From QHXN01 sp032162705 (GTDB lineage Bacteria > Acidobacteriota > Blastocatellia > Pyrinomonadales > Pyrinomonadaceae): 64,000 nt of DNA. The notes beneath the pieces are model-generated. The model was given only the letters and a program-made list of their open reading frames with translations. It did not search any database and was not told the DNA's origin. Location: positions 1 through 64,000 of the forward strand of contig JAVRON010000097.1 of assembly GCA_032162705.1 (NCBI GenBank). The letters are read 5' to 3'. The position numbers and the translations under genes were made by a program. Shown piece by piece: positions 1 to 8,095 of this stretch; the first letter of the stretch is position 1, and each line of letters begins with the position of its first letter.

Positions 1-380
1 TGGGTGTTGATGGGCAGTAGAGGCGCTCGAAGCGGCGGGCCGAGCGCGTATGAAGCTTTCGGAAGACGAAACCCTTGTTCGGAGGCGGCTATTCTACGTC
101 AACCGCCGTGCATGTCAAGAAATTCCGCCCGCCGCCGAGTAGAGGGGCAATTTCAAATCTAACCCGGCCTATCCTCCGGCGGCTGCAACCCGTAGATACT
201 TGTCCGCGCACTGTTCTCTAGCTATTGATGCGAACGTGAGGCAAAACATTTCAGTTGATGTCGGTAGGCAAGCGAAGGATGGATAGGCAAGCGAAGGATG
301 GAACTGTTTCTTCAAACTAACCCGGTACGCCGCAGTCGCTCCTCTGGCCTGTGGCGCGCAATCTTTGTATGATGACTCGC
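1..380. other. Leader region without a recognisable gene
   Basis: No convincing coding region is seen here. At about 263-301 an 18-19 bp unit (aggcaagcgaaggatgga) is directly duplicated. The following gene starts at 381. In-frame GTG (351) and ATG (369, 372) codons lie upstream, but the conserved N-terminus of the family begins at 381. Confidence 0.5.
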
Positions 381-1334
381 ATGAAGACGCTTTACCCTGC
401 CATTGAGCCGTACGATCAGGGACGGCTCCCCGTCTCGCCCATCCACACGCTCTACTACGAGCAGTGCGGCAACCCCGAAGGCCAGCCCGTAGTCTTCCTG
501 CACGGCGGCCCCGGCGGTGGAATCATCCCGGACTACCGGCGCTACTTCGACCCGGCGGCCTATCGCGTCATCCTCTTCGACCAGCGCGGCTCGGGGCAGA
601 GCACGCCGCACGCCGAGTTGGAAGAGAATACGACCTGGCGTCTGGTCGAGGACATCGAGACCCTGCGCTCACATCTTCGCATAGAAGACTGGCACGTCTT
701 CGGAGGGTCTTGGGGCAGCACGCTCGCGCTCGCCTACGCCGAGATGTATCCGGGGCGCGTGCGCTCTCTCGTTTTGCGCGGCATCTTCCTGTGCCGACCG
801 AAGGAGATTCGCTGGTTCTATCAGGAAGGCACGAGCTGGCTTTTCCCCGACGTGTGGGAGGAGTACGAGCGTGTCATCCCCGAAGGTGAGCGCACAGACT
901 TCGTGAGCGCTTACTACCGAAGGCTGACGAGCGAGGACGAGGCCGTGCGTCTGGAGGCGGCGCGCGCCTGGAGCGTCTGGGAAGGGAGCACGTCGAAGCT
1001 CATGTTCGACTACGCGATGATCGAAAAGTTCGCCGACCCTGAGTTCGCGCTCGCCTTCGCGCGTATCGAGTGCCACTACTTTATGAACAACGCCTTCTTC
1101 CCGACGGAGAACTACCTCATCGAAAACGTCGGCAAGATTCGACATATCCCGTCTGTAATCGTGCAGGGGCGCTACGACGTGGTCTGCCCCATCCGGAGCG
1201 CTTGGGAACTGCATCGTGCCTGGCCCGAAGCGGACTTCCGCGTCATCCCCGACGCGGGCCACTCGGCCACCGAGCCGGGCATCATCGACGCGCTCGTCGA
1301 TGCGACAGACAGTTTCAAAAGCAGTGACAAGTGA
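381..1334 (+). CDS. pip: Prolyl aminopeptidase (proline iminopeptidase)
   Basis: Alpha/beta hydrolase of peptidase family S33 that releases N-terminal proline from peptides in the cytoplasm. The 317-residue protein begins MKTLYPAIEPYD, the usual start of this family, so ATG 381 is preferred over in-frame codons upstream. Visible motifs are the oxyanion loop HGGPGGG (41-47), DQRGSG (68-72), the nucleophile elbow GGSWGS with Ser110, the acid Asp266 in GRYDVVCP and His294 in AGHSA. Length and motif order are normal. The last codons (Ser-Asp-Lys-stop) come from the GTGACAA heptamer repeat that follows, so the C-terminus looks repeat-derived. The function is well supported by the motifs. Confidence 0.93.
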   Translation: MKTLYPAIEPYDQGRLPVSPIHTLYYEQCGNPEGQPVVFLHGGPGGGIIPDYRRYFDPAAYRVILFDQRGSGQSTPHAELEENTTWRLVEDIETLRSHLRIEDWHVFGGSWGSTLALAYAEMYPGRVRSLVLRGIFLCRPKEIRWFYQEGTSWLFPDVWEEYERVIPEGERTDFVSAYYRRLTSEDEAVRLEAARAWSVWEGSTSKLMFDYAMIEKFADPEFALAFARIECHYFMNNAFFPTENYLIENVGKIRHIPSVIVQGRYDVVCPIRSAWELHRAWPEADFRVIPDAGHSATEPGIIDALVDATDSFKSSDK

Positions 1335-1453
1335 CAGGTGACGAGTGACAAGTAATGAGTGACAAGTGACAGGTGACGAGTGACAAGTAATGAGTGACGA
1401 GTGACGAGTCAGCATCTGCTTTAGCTCGTCACTCGTCACCTGTCACTTGTCAC
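1323..1453. repeat. Heptamer-repeat hairpin (GTGACAA type)
   Basis: A run of GTGACAA/GTGACAG/GTGACGA/GTAATGA heptamers (about 1323-1408) is followed, after a short loop, by the reverse-complement heptamers (about 1426-1453). The result is a long imperfect hairpin with a 7-nt period. It overlaps the stop codon of the prolyl aminopeptidase gene and ends just before the HNH gene. It may act as a transcript end. Confidence 0.85.
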
Positions 1454-1488
1454 TATTCCCGGTGCTCGCGTAATATCTTCAGGCAATT

Positions 1489-2019
1489 ATGACCGGACGC
1501 GTTTTAGTCCTGAATGCTTCGTTTGAACCGGTGAACGTCTGCACCGAGCGGCGTGCCGTGGTGATGATCTTCAAGGGCATCGCTCGCATGGAAGAGCACA
1601 ACGGCCACATGCTGCACTCGGCCCGCATCACGATGCACGCGCCGGCGGTTATCCGCCTCGTCGAGTACATCCACATCCCTTACAAGAGCCGCTCGCTCTC
1701 GCGCAAAAACATTCTGCTGCGCGACCACTCGACCTGCCAGTATTGCGGTCGTCAGTTCTCGCCCTCCGAGTTGACGCTCGACCACGTGCTGCCGCGCTCG
1801 CGCGGAGGCGAATCGACGTGGGATAATCTGGTCGCGTGCTGCAAGCGCTGCAACCACCAGAAGGGGAGCCGCACGCCGGAGGAGGCGCGGATGCATCTCG
1901 TTCGCAGGCCGCGCGCCTTCTCGCTGCACGTTAACCGCCAGATTATGCGCTTCATTGGTCGGGCGGACGAAACGTGGCGCAAGTATCTTTTCTACGAGTC
2001 GGACGACGGCGAGAGGTAG
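1489..2019 (+). CDS. HNH endonuclease
   Basis: A 176-residue member of the 5-methylcytosine-specific restriction/HNH superfamily that is common as a single gene in bacteria. The HNH core is clear: a zinc pair Cys83/Cys86 in CQYCG, then LTLDHVLPRSRGG with Asp98-His99, Asn113 in WDNL, and a second zinc pair Cys118/Cys121 followed by His123. About 80 residues precede the core, as is usual for the family. No restriction or toxin partner is adjacent. TatA lies 95 bp downstream on the same strand. The substrate cannot be told from sequence. Confidence 0.88.
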   Translation: MTGRVLVLNASFEPVNVCTERRAVVMIFKGIARMEEHNGHMLHSARITMHAPAVIRLVEYIHIPYKSRSLSRKNILLRDHSTCQYCGRQFSPSELTLDHVLPRSRGGESTWDNLVACCKRCNHQKGSRTPEEARMHLVRRPRAFSLHVNRQIMRFIGRADETWRKYLFYESDDGER

Positions 2020-2114
2020 GCGCGTCTCGTCTTATTCGGGCCGAGTCAATTCGGCAGGTTCCAAAGCGTCGGGCTTCCCCTTATGGCGCCGTGAAAGATT
2101 AAAGGAGTTCCTTG

Positions 2115-2399
2115 ATGGAATATGTAATCCTGGCGGGGATGATACCGGGCGGCCCGGAGTTAATCATCATTCTCATCGTCATTCTGCTCCTGTTCGGAAG
2201 CACGCGTCTGCCTGCGCTCGCGCGCGGCATGGGCAAGAGCATCAGCGAGTTTAAGAAGGGCATCTCGGAGGGCGGGGCCGAGGACGAGCGTGAGGTTGCC
2301 GAAAAGCGCCGCGAGCAGTTAAGCGAGGCAGAACGCGAGCGCCTGCGCCAGGACGAGCTGGCCTCCGCAGACAAGTTCACCGTCAACAAGCCCCGCTGA
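2115..2399 (+). CDS. tatA: Sec-independent protein translocase TatA/TatE family
   Basis: A 94-residue TatA-type protein: a short N-terminus, one membrane helix (about residues 13-28) ending in the Phe-Gly hinge (27-28), an amphipathic helix (LPALARGMGKSISEFKKG) and a charged tail. It forms the pore component for export of folded proteins. ATG 2115 is chosen because AGGAG lies about 9 nt upstream; a TTG just before it is also in frame. TatC is not in the window. The twin-arginine MsrP precursor at 53519-54505 would be one plausible client. Confidence 0.9.
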   Translation: MEYVILAGMIPGGPELIIILIVILLLFGSTRLPALARGMGKSISEFKKGISEGGAEDEREVAEKRREQLSEAERERLRQDELASADKFTVNKPR

Positions 2400-2402
2400 C
2401 AT

Positions 2403-2491
2403 GAGCAGGGGCTAGAGACTAGGGGCTAGGGGCTAGGGGCTAGTAAGGAACTTCTTCTTAACTAGCCCCTAGCCTCTAGTCTCTAGCCCCT
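2403..2491. repeat. Heptamer-repeat hairpin (TAGGGGC type)
   Basis: Left arm of TAGAGAC/TAGGGGC heptamers (about 2403-2442) and right arm of the reverse complement (about 2460-2491), between the converging ends of tatA and the methyltransferase gene. It could work as a bidirectional terminator, although no T-tract follows. Confidence 0.85.
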
Positions 2492-2493
2492 GC

Positions 2494-3312
2494 TTATTCC
2501 GTCTTTCTTCCCACGACAATCGTCGCCTTGATCGAGAGAGAGAACTCGCCCTCTTGCCGCTCCTCGTCGATGATGCGCTCGACTTCGGCGAGGACTCCGG
2601 AGCGCGCCTCTTCGTCGGGGAGAGAGTCGAGCCAGCGTCCGAGCAGGAAGTCTTGCACGAGAGGCGCATCCAGAAACTCCCTCGCCGAGGCGAAGTCGAA
2701 CTCCTCGACGCTCGTCCAAGACTCGACGCCTTCGAGCGCCTCGCGCCCGGCCAGCGTCTCAACATCCGAGGCAGTCGGAAGCTCTCCGATGAGCGAGCCG
2801 ACCCCCGCCGCCTGCTCCTCGAACCCTGCGCTTGCGAGCGCCTCCCAGTAGACAGAGAAGAATTCGCCGAAGCTCGACGCCGTCGCGACGCTCAGCGAGA
2901 TTGTCGCACGCGGCGCGGCGACCCGAACCATCTCCGCGAGCATCTCCGGCAGACGCTCGGGCGCAACGAGCGAGGCATCGCCGACGACCAGCTCGAACTG
3001 CTCGTCCTCGAACGGAAGGTCTTCGAGTTGTGCGTGGCGGAACTCGACGCTCGCGCCCTCGACCGTCGCGGCCTTCGTGCGTGCCAGTGCCAGACGCTCC
3101 TCGCTCTCATCGACACAGACGAAATCCAGAGCGCTTCCGCCGCGCAGCGCCAGCGCATGCCCGCCCGTCCCCGACGCGACGTAGAGCGCACGCCCCTGTG
3201 CGGGAAGCTTTACGTGTTCGTCCAACACCGCCGCGAAACGCTCGCCCCAATCGGTCGCGACGTACAGGTCGTACAGGAATGCAAGCTCCTTCTCGGACTT
3301 CCGTGTACTCAT
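2494..3312 (-). CDS. Class I SAM-dependent methyltransferase
   Basis: A 272-residue protein with a Rossmann methyltransferase fold. Motif I is LYVASGTGGHAL (about 43-54), the acidic end of strand 2 is VCVDESEERL, and the later FELVVGDASLV resembles motifs III/IV of the ubiE-like Methyltransf_11 group. The C-terminal 120 residues are acidic and do not identify a substrate. ATG 3312 gives MSTRKSEKELAFLYDLYVATDWGERF, a start often seen in this group. The stop codon touches one heptamer hairpin and the start lies next to another. Confidence 0.8.
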   Translation of the reverse strand: MSTRKSEKELAFLYDLYVATDWGERFAAVLDEHVKLPAQGRALYVASGTGGHALALRGGSALDFVCVDESEERLALARTKAATVEGASVEFRHAQLEDLPFEDEQFELVVGDASLVAPERLPEMLAEMVRVAAPRATISLSVATASSFGEFFSVYWEALASAGFEEQAAGVGSLIGELPTASDVETLAGREALEGVESWTSVEEFDFASAREFLDAPLVQDFLLGRWLDSLPDEEARSGVLAEVERIIDEERQEGEFSLSIKATIVVGRKTE

Positions 3313-3313
3313 A

Positions 3314-3407
3314 AGTCAGAGTGATAAGTGATGAGTGATAAGTGATGAGAAAAAAACAGAGCCGCCCGTTCCTTCTTATCACTTATCACTTATCACTTAT
3401 CACTCTC
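3314..3407. repeat. Heptamer-repeat hairpin (GTGATAA type)
   Basis: GTGATAA/GTGATGA heptamers (about 3318-3349) face TTATCAC heptamers (about 3376-3405) across a loop of about 26 nt. The right arm encodes, on the minus strand, the last residues (Ser-Asp-Lys) and the stop codon of rarA. Confidence 0.87.
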
Positions 3408-4700
3408 CTCGTCTTCCTTCCAGTATTCTCTTCCACGCAGGCTCTCGGGCAGGCAGGCCATCTCGTCGCGTGCGTGCGGGTCGTCGTGTGCGTAGCGATA
3501 GCCTTTGCCGTAGCCCGTGCGCTTCATCAGCGGTGTGACGGCGTTGCGCAGGTGCAGCGGCACAGGCTCGCGTGCCGTCTCCGAGGCGTCCAACGCGGCA
3601 GCCATGTAGGCGCGCTTGACGGCGTTCGACTTCGGCGCGCGGGCGAGATAGACGGTCGCCTGCGAGAGCGGGTACAAGGCTTCAGGCAGTCCGATGAGTT
3701 GCGTGATCTGCGCCGCCGCCGCGGCCTGCACCAACGCCTGCGGGTCTGCAAGCCCAACGTCTTCTGAGGCGAGTATGCACAGGCGGCGCGCGATAAAGAC
3801 CGGGTCGGCTCCACCTTCGATGAGGCGCGCGAGCCAGTAGAGTCCGGCGTTGACATCAGAGTTGCGTAGAGACTTGATGAGCGCCGAGGCGAGATTGTAA
3901 TGCTCCTCGCCGCCCTTGTCGTAGGCATAGCGCGCACGACCCAGAGCTTCGACGACCGTCTCTTCGCCGACGCGTCGGACGCCACGTTCGTCCGGCTCGG
4001 TCGCCTCGACCGCGGCTTCGAGCGCCGTCAGTGCGACACGCGCGTCGCCGCCCGCGCCGTGTGCGATGCGGGATAGAAGCTCTTCGGAGACCTCGGGGCT
4101 TAGAGAGGCAAGCCCGCGCTCATCGTCTCTGAGCGCGCGGCTGAGCAGCGAGACCGTATCCTCTTCGCTCAAAGGTTCGAGCGTGAGGACGCGGCTGCGC
4201 GAGAGCAGAGCACCGATAACCTCGAACGAAGGATTCTCGGTCGTCGCGCCGATGAGCGTGACCGTGCCGTCCTCGACCGCGGGCAGGAGCGCGTCCTGCT
4301 GCGCCTTGTTGAAGCGGTGAATCTCGTCGATGAAGAGTGTGGTACGCCTTCCGCGCCGCTTGTCTTCGCGCGCCTCACTGATGGCCGCGCGCACCTCCTT
4401 GACGCCGGAGAAGACCGCCGACAGAGCAACGAAGCGCGACTCGCTGCGGCGCGCGAGCAGACGCGCGAGCGTCGTCTTGCCCGTGCCGGGCCCGCCCCAC
4501 AGGATGAGCGAAGGAAGGAGTCCACCGCCCTCGATGACGCGGCGCAGAACGCGCCCCTCGCCGACCAGATGGCGTTGTCCGACGAACTCTTCGAGCGTGC
4601 GCGGACGCACACGTTCGGCGAGCGGGGCGCTCGTGTCCGGCGGCGGCTCTTCACCTTCCGGGTCATCTGCGAAGAGACTTTCATTCACGCGGCGCGGCAT
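3393..4700 (-). CDS. rarA: Replication-associated recombination protein A (RarA/MgsA AAA ATPase)
   Basis: A clamp-loader-like AAA+ ATPase acting at stalled replication forks. The 435 residues show Walker A GGPGTGKT (69-76), Walker B LFIDEIHRFNK (122-132) with the family-specific HRFNK, sensor 1 GATTENPSFE (151-160), and the C-terminal tetramerisation region with the conserved run EDVGLADPQAL. Length is normal. The final SDK and stop codon are encoded by a heptamer repeat, as in pip and recQ. The gene is transcribed away from a region of about 290 bp with no gene. Confidence 0.95.
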   Translation of the reverse strand: MPRRVNESLFADDPEGEEPPPDTSAPLAERVRPRTLEEFVGQRHLVGEGRVLRRVIEGGGLLPSLILWGGPGTGKTTLARLLARRSESRFVALSAVFSGVKEVRAAISEAREDKRRGRRTTLFIDEIHRFNKAQQDALLPAVEDGTVTLIGATTENPSFEVIGALLSRSRVLTLEPLSEEDTVSLLSRALRDDERGLASLSPEVSEELLSRIAHGAGGDARVALTALEAAVEATEPDERGVRRVGEETVVEALGRARYAYDKGGEEHYNLASALIKSLRNSDVNAGLYWLARLIEGGADPVFIARRLCILASEDVGLADPQALVQAAAAAQITQLIGLPEALYPLSQATVYLARAPKSNAVKRAYMAAALDASETAREPVPLHLRNAVTPLMKRTGYGKGYRYAHDDPHARDEMACLPESLRGREYWKEDEESDK

Positions 4701-4991
4701 GGCTCATACGTCCTTACAGACCTCTCGCCGACGCCGCGACCCCATCAAGCCTTGAGGAGTCGGCGTCGGCGCGGCAGAAATTTTTACGGGAGAACTGGAG
4801 GACGAGCTTAGCACAAAACGTTGAGGCCGGGCGGGGGGCGCGGTGACAAATTTGTGAGAGAAAAAATTGGCCGGAGGGTGTAAAATTTTTGGACGGAACC
4901 GAGACCCCGGAGACATTCGTATAGGAAGGCAAGACGCCGCCGGGAGTCGTCAAAAATTCAATTAAGGGTCGGCGGGTTTTGAGGTGAAGTT

Positions 4992-5219
4992 ATGAAAGAC
5001 TCGAAAGAAATGCTGCGTATCGTCGGAATCATTCTGCTCGGACTGTTCGTACTCGTCGTCGGCGTCCCGCTGGTGTTTGCGGCTGCCGGAATCATCGTCG
5101 TCACCGCCGTGGGCATCATCGGGGCCATCGCCAGCCTCGCGGTGCTGCTCATCAAAGTGGCCGTCACGCTCGCCGTTATCTATCTTCTGCTCGTCGGCGT
5201 TCGCGCCCTTCTTAAGTAG
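4992..5219 (+). CDS. Small two-helix membrane protein
   Basis: A 75-residue protein of unknown function made almost wholly of two hydrophobic helices (about 9-30 and 33-70, the second probably two short segments), ending in VRALLK. A good ribosome site (GAGGTGA) sits 6-8 nt before ATG 4992 and a strong terminator follows, so it looks like a real one-gene transcript. I know no family assignment. Confidence 0.65.
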   Translation: MKDSKEMLRIVGIILLGLFVLVVGVPLVFAAAGIIVVTAVGIIGAIASLAVLLIKVAVTLAVIYLLLVGVRALLK

Positions 5220-5236
5220 TAGGGGAAGCAAAAATT

Positions 5237-5284
5237 CAAGAGGCCGTCGGCCCGGACACTTGTTCGAGCCGACGGCCTCTTGAT
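5237..5284 (+). terminator. Rho-independent-type hairpin
   Basis: A perfect 15-bp stem (5237-5251 with 5268-5282) with a 16-nt loop, followed by a short T-rich run. It lies directly after the small membrane gene and before the converging pilT. Confidence 0.8.
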
Positions 5285-5368
5285 TTATCTTCAGTCCATA
5301 TCCGACGCGTGTGCGCCGTCTCGCATTCGTCGGCTGCGACTGCAAGAGGGGCGCGCGTCCGCGCCGCT

Positions 5369-6454
5369 TCACTCCTGCATAGATTGTGCGGGCCCCGTCT
5401 GCTTCGTTCTCTTACTCGCACCGGCACGCCGCGTGAGAAAGTTCTGTCCCTCTTCTCTTGTGATAGTACCGGCGCGGACGAGGTCGTTGACCGAAGACTC
5501 GAAGGTGAGCATCCCCTGGGAGCGCCCGGTCTGCATGACGGACGCGATCTGGAAAGCCTTCCCCTCGCGAATCAGGTTGGCGACCGCCGGGACGTTAACG
5601 AGAATTTCCGCGGCAGCCACGCGTCCCTGACCGTCTGCGCGCGGCAGCAGCGCTTGCGCGACGATGCCCCACAGGCTCTCCGACAGCATGGTGCGAATCT
5701 GCGCCTGCTGCCCTTCGGGGAACACGTCGATGATGCGGTCTACGGTCTTGATGGCGCTGTTCGTATGTAGCGTGGCGAACACCAGATGCCCGGTCTCGGC
5801 GGCTGTGATAGCTAGTGAGATCGTCTCCAGGTCGCGCATCTCGCCGACGAGGATGATGTCCGGGTCTTCGCGGAGTGCGGCGCGAAGGGCGTTGCCGAAA
5901 GAGTGTGTGTGGCTCGACACCTCGCGCTGATTGATTAAGGATTGCTTGTTCTGGTGGACGAACTCAATGGGGTCTTCGATGGTGATGATGTGTGCGCGCT
6001 GGGTCGTGTTGATCGTATGAATGATGGAGGCGAGCGTCGTTGACTTACCCGACCCCGTCGGGCCCGTGACGAGAATCAACCCTTCGGAGATGTTGATGAG
6101 GTCGAGGATTTGTTCGGGCAGCCCGAGTTCCGTGATCGTCTGAATTTGTTCGGGGATGAGGCGGAAGACGCCTCCGATGCCGTTGCGCTGCATGAAGACG
6201 TTGACGCGGAACCGGCCAACCCCGCGTACGGGGTAACTGAAGTCGAGTTCCAGATTCTCCTGAAAAAGCTCCTTCTGGCGTTCCGAAAGGATTTCAAAGA
6301 TCAGCCCGTGGCACACCTCTGCGGCCACGTCCTTGTAGTTCAGCCGTACCATCTGGCCGTGAATCCGAAGGAAAGGCGCGGAGCCGCTGGTGAGGTGCAG
6401 GTCTGAAGCGCCCTGCTGCTTCATCATTTTTAGAAGGTCTTCTAAGGCTGCCAT
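5369..6454 (-). CDS. pilT: Type IV pilus retraction ATPase PilT
   Basis: A hexameric secretion-superfamily ATPase that powers pilus retraction at the inner membrane. Over 361 residues it shows the N-terminal domain opening with SDLHLTSG (17-24), Walker A GPTGSGKS (131-138), the Asp box (IEDPIEFVH), Walker B DPDIILVGEMRD, the His box (GHLVFATLHTN) and the PilT C-terminal motif NLIREGKAFQ in place of AIRNLIRE. Length matches PilT rather than PilB. No other pilus gene is adjacent. ATG 6454 gives MAALEDLLKMM, the usual start. Confidence 0.95.
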   Translation of the reverse strand: MAALEDLLKMMKQQGASDLHLTSGSAPFLRIHGQMVRLNYKDVAAEVCHGLIFEILSERQKELFQENLELDFSYPVRGVGRFRVNVFMQRNGIGGVFRLIPEQIQTITELGLPEQILDLINISEGLILVTGPTGSGKSTTLASIIHTINTTQRAHIITIEDPIEFVHQNKQSLINQREVSSHTHSFGNALRAALREDPDIILVGEMRDLETISLAITAAETGHLVFATLHTNSAIKTVDRIIDVFPEGQQAQIRTMLSESLWGIVAQALLPRADGQGRVAAAEILVNVPAVANLIREGKAFQIASVMQTGRSQGMLTFESSVNDLVRAGTITREEGQNFLTRRAGASKRTKQTGPAQSMQE

Positions 6455-6635
6455 AGCGGATTGATGTGTTCGGAATATGTGAAGCCCGTGGGCGTGACAG
6501 TTCGAGGGTGGCTACATGTAAGGCGACGGTTCGCCGGAGAGATTTTAACACATACGGCACGGCGGGGTGTGGCTTATGTCGAGGCCGAACTTTTGGCGGC
6601 GTGGCGCTAGTCCACGGTTCGCCGTCGTGCTTCTT

Positions 6636-7736
<1,101 letters not shown>

Positions 7737-8095
7737 AATTCAGATTCCAGATTCCAGTGTTATTCTTTTGGTCAAACATCTAAACATTCGTGTCCCGACT
7801 TGTCCAGCAGCCCCGCAAGGGTCAGAGTCTATTCAATCTTGAGCATCGCGCATGTTGAGGCTCACTGCAGAGGCGCTGAGGACGGAGAGGAAGCGCAGAG
7901 TAATTCAAGTCTCTGCGAGTCTCCGCGTCCTCAGCGCCTCTGCGGTGAAGCGAGGCCGCGCAAGATTCAAGATTGAAATATACCGCGCACGGCTTTGCGC
8001 GAGTTGGATGATGTTCGCGTATAATCTCGCCGTTTCTTCCAGCTTAAAGGGGCGCGGAGCCGATAGCCTTCGCGTCAGTTCGTCCCACGCGTTCT
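7737..8095. other. Intergenic region with an inverted repeat
   Basis: No gene seen. It contains a hairpin: an 18-bp perfect arm (7867-7884, GCAGAGGCGCTGAGGACG) pairs with 7926-7943, and the inner GAGAGG..GCGCAGAG and CTCTGCG parts extend the stem. A related element occurs at about 30840-30968. Confidence 0.6.

Noticed and set aside
2554..3324. Plus-strand gene opposite the methyltransferase
   Set aside because: A shadow of the GC-rich minus-strand gene; the minus-strand product has clear methyltransferase motifs.
5237..5284. attC-like site (contains TTCGAGCCGACGG)
   Set aside because: The symmetry is a simple perfect 15-bp terminator stem after a gene, without RYYYAAC/GTTRRRY cores.
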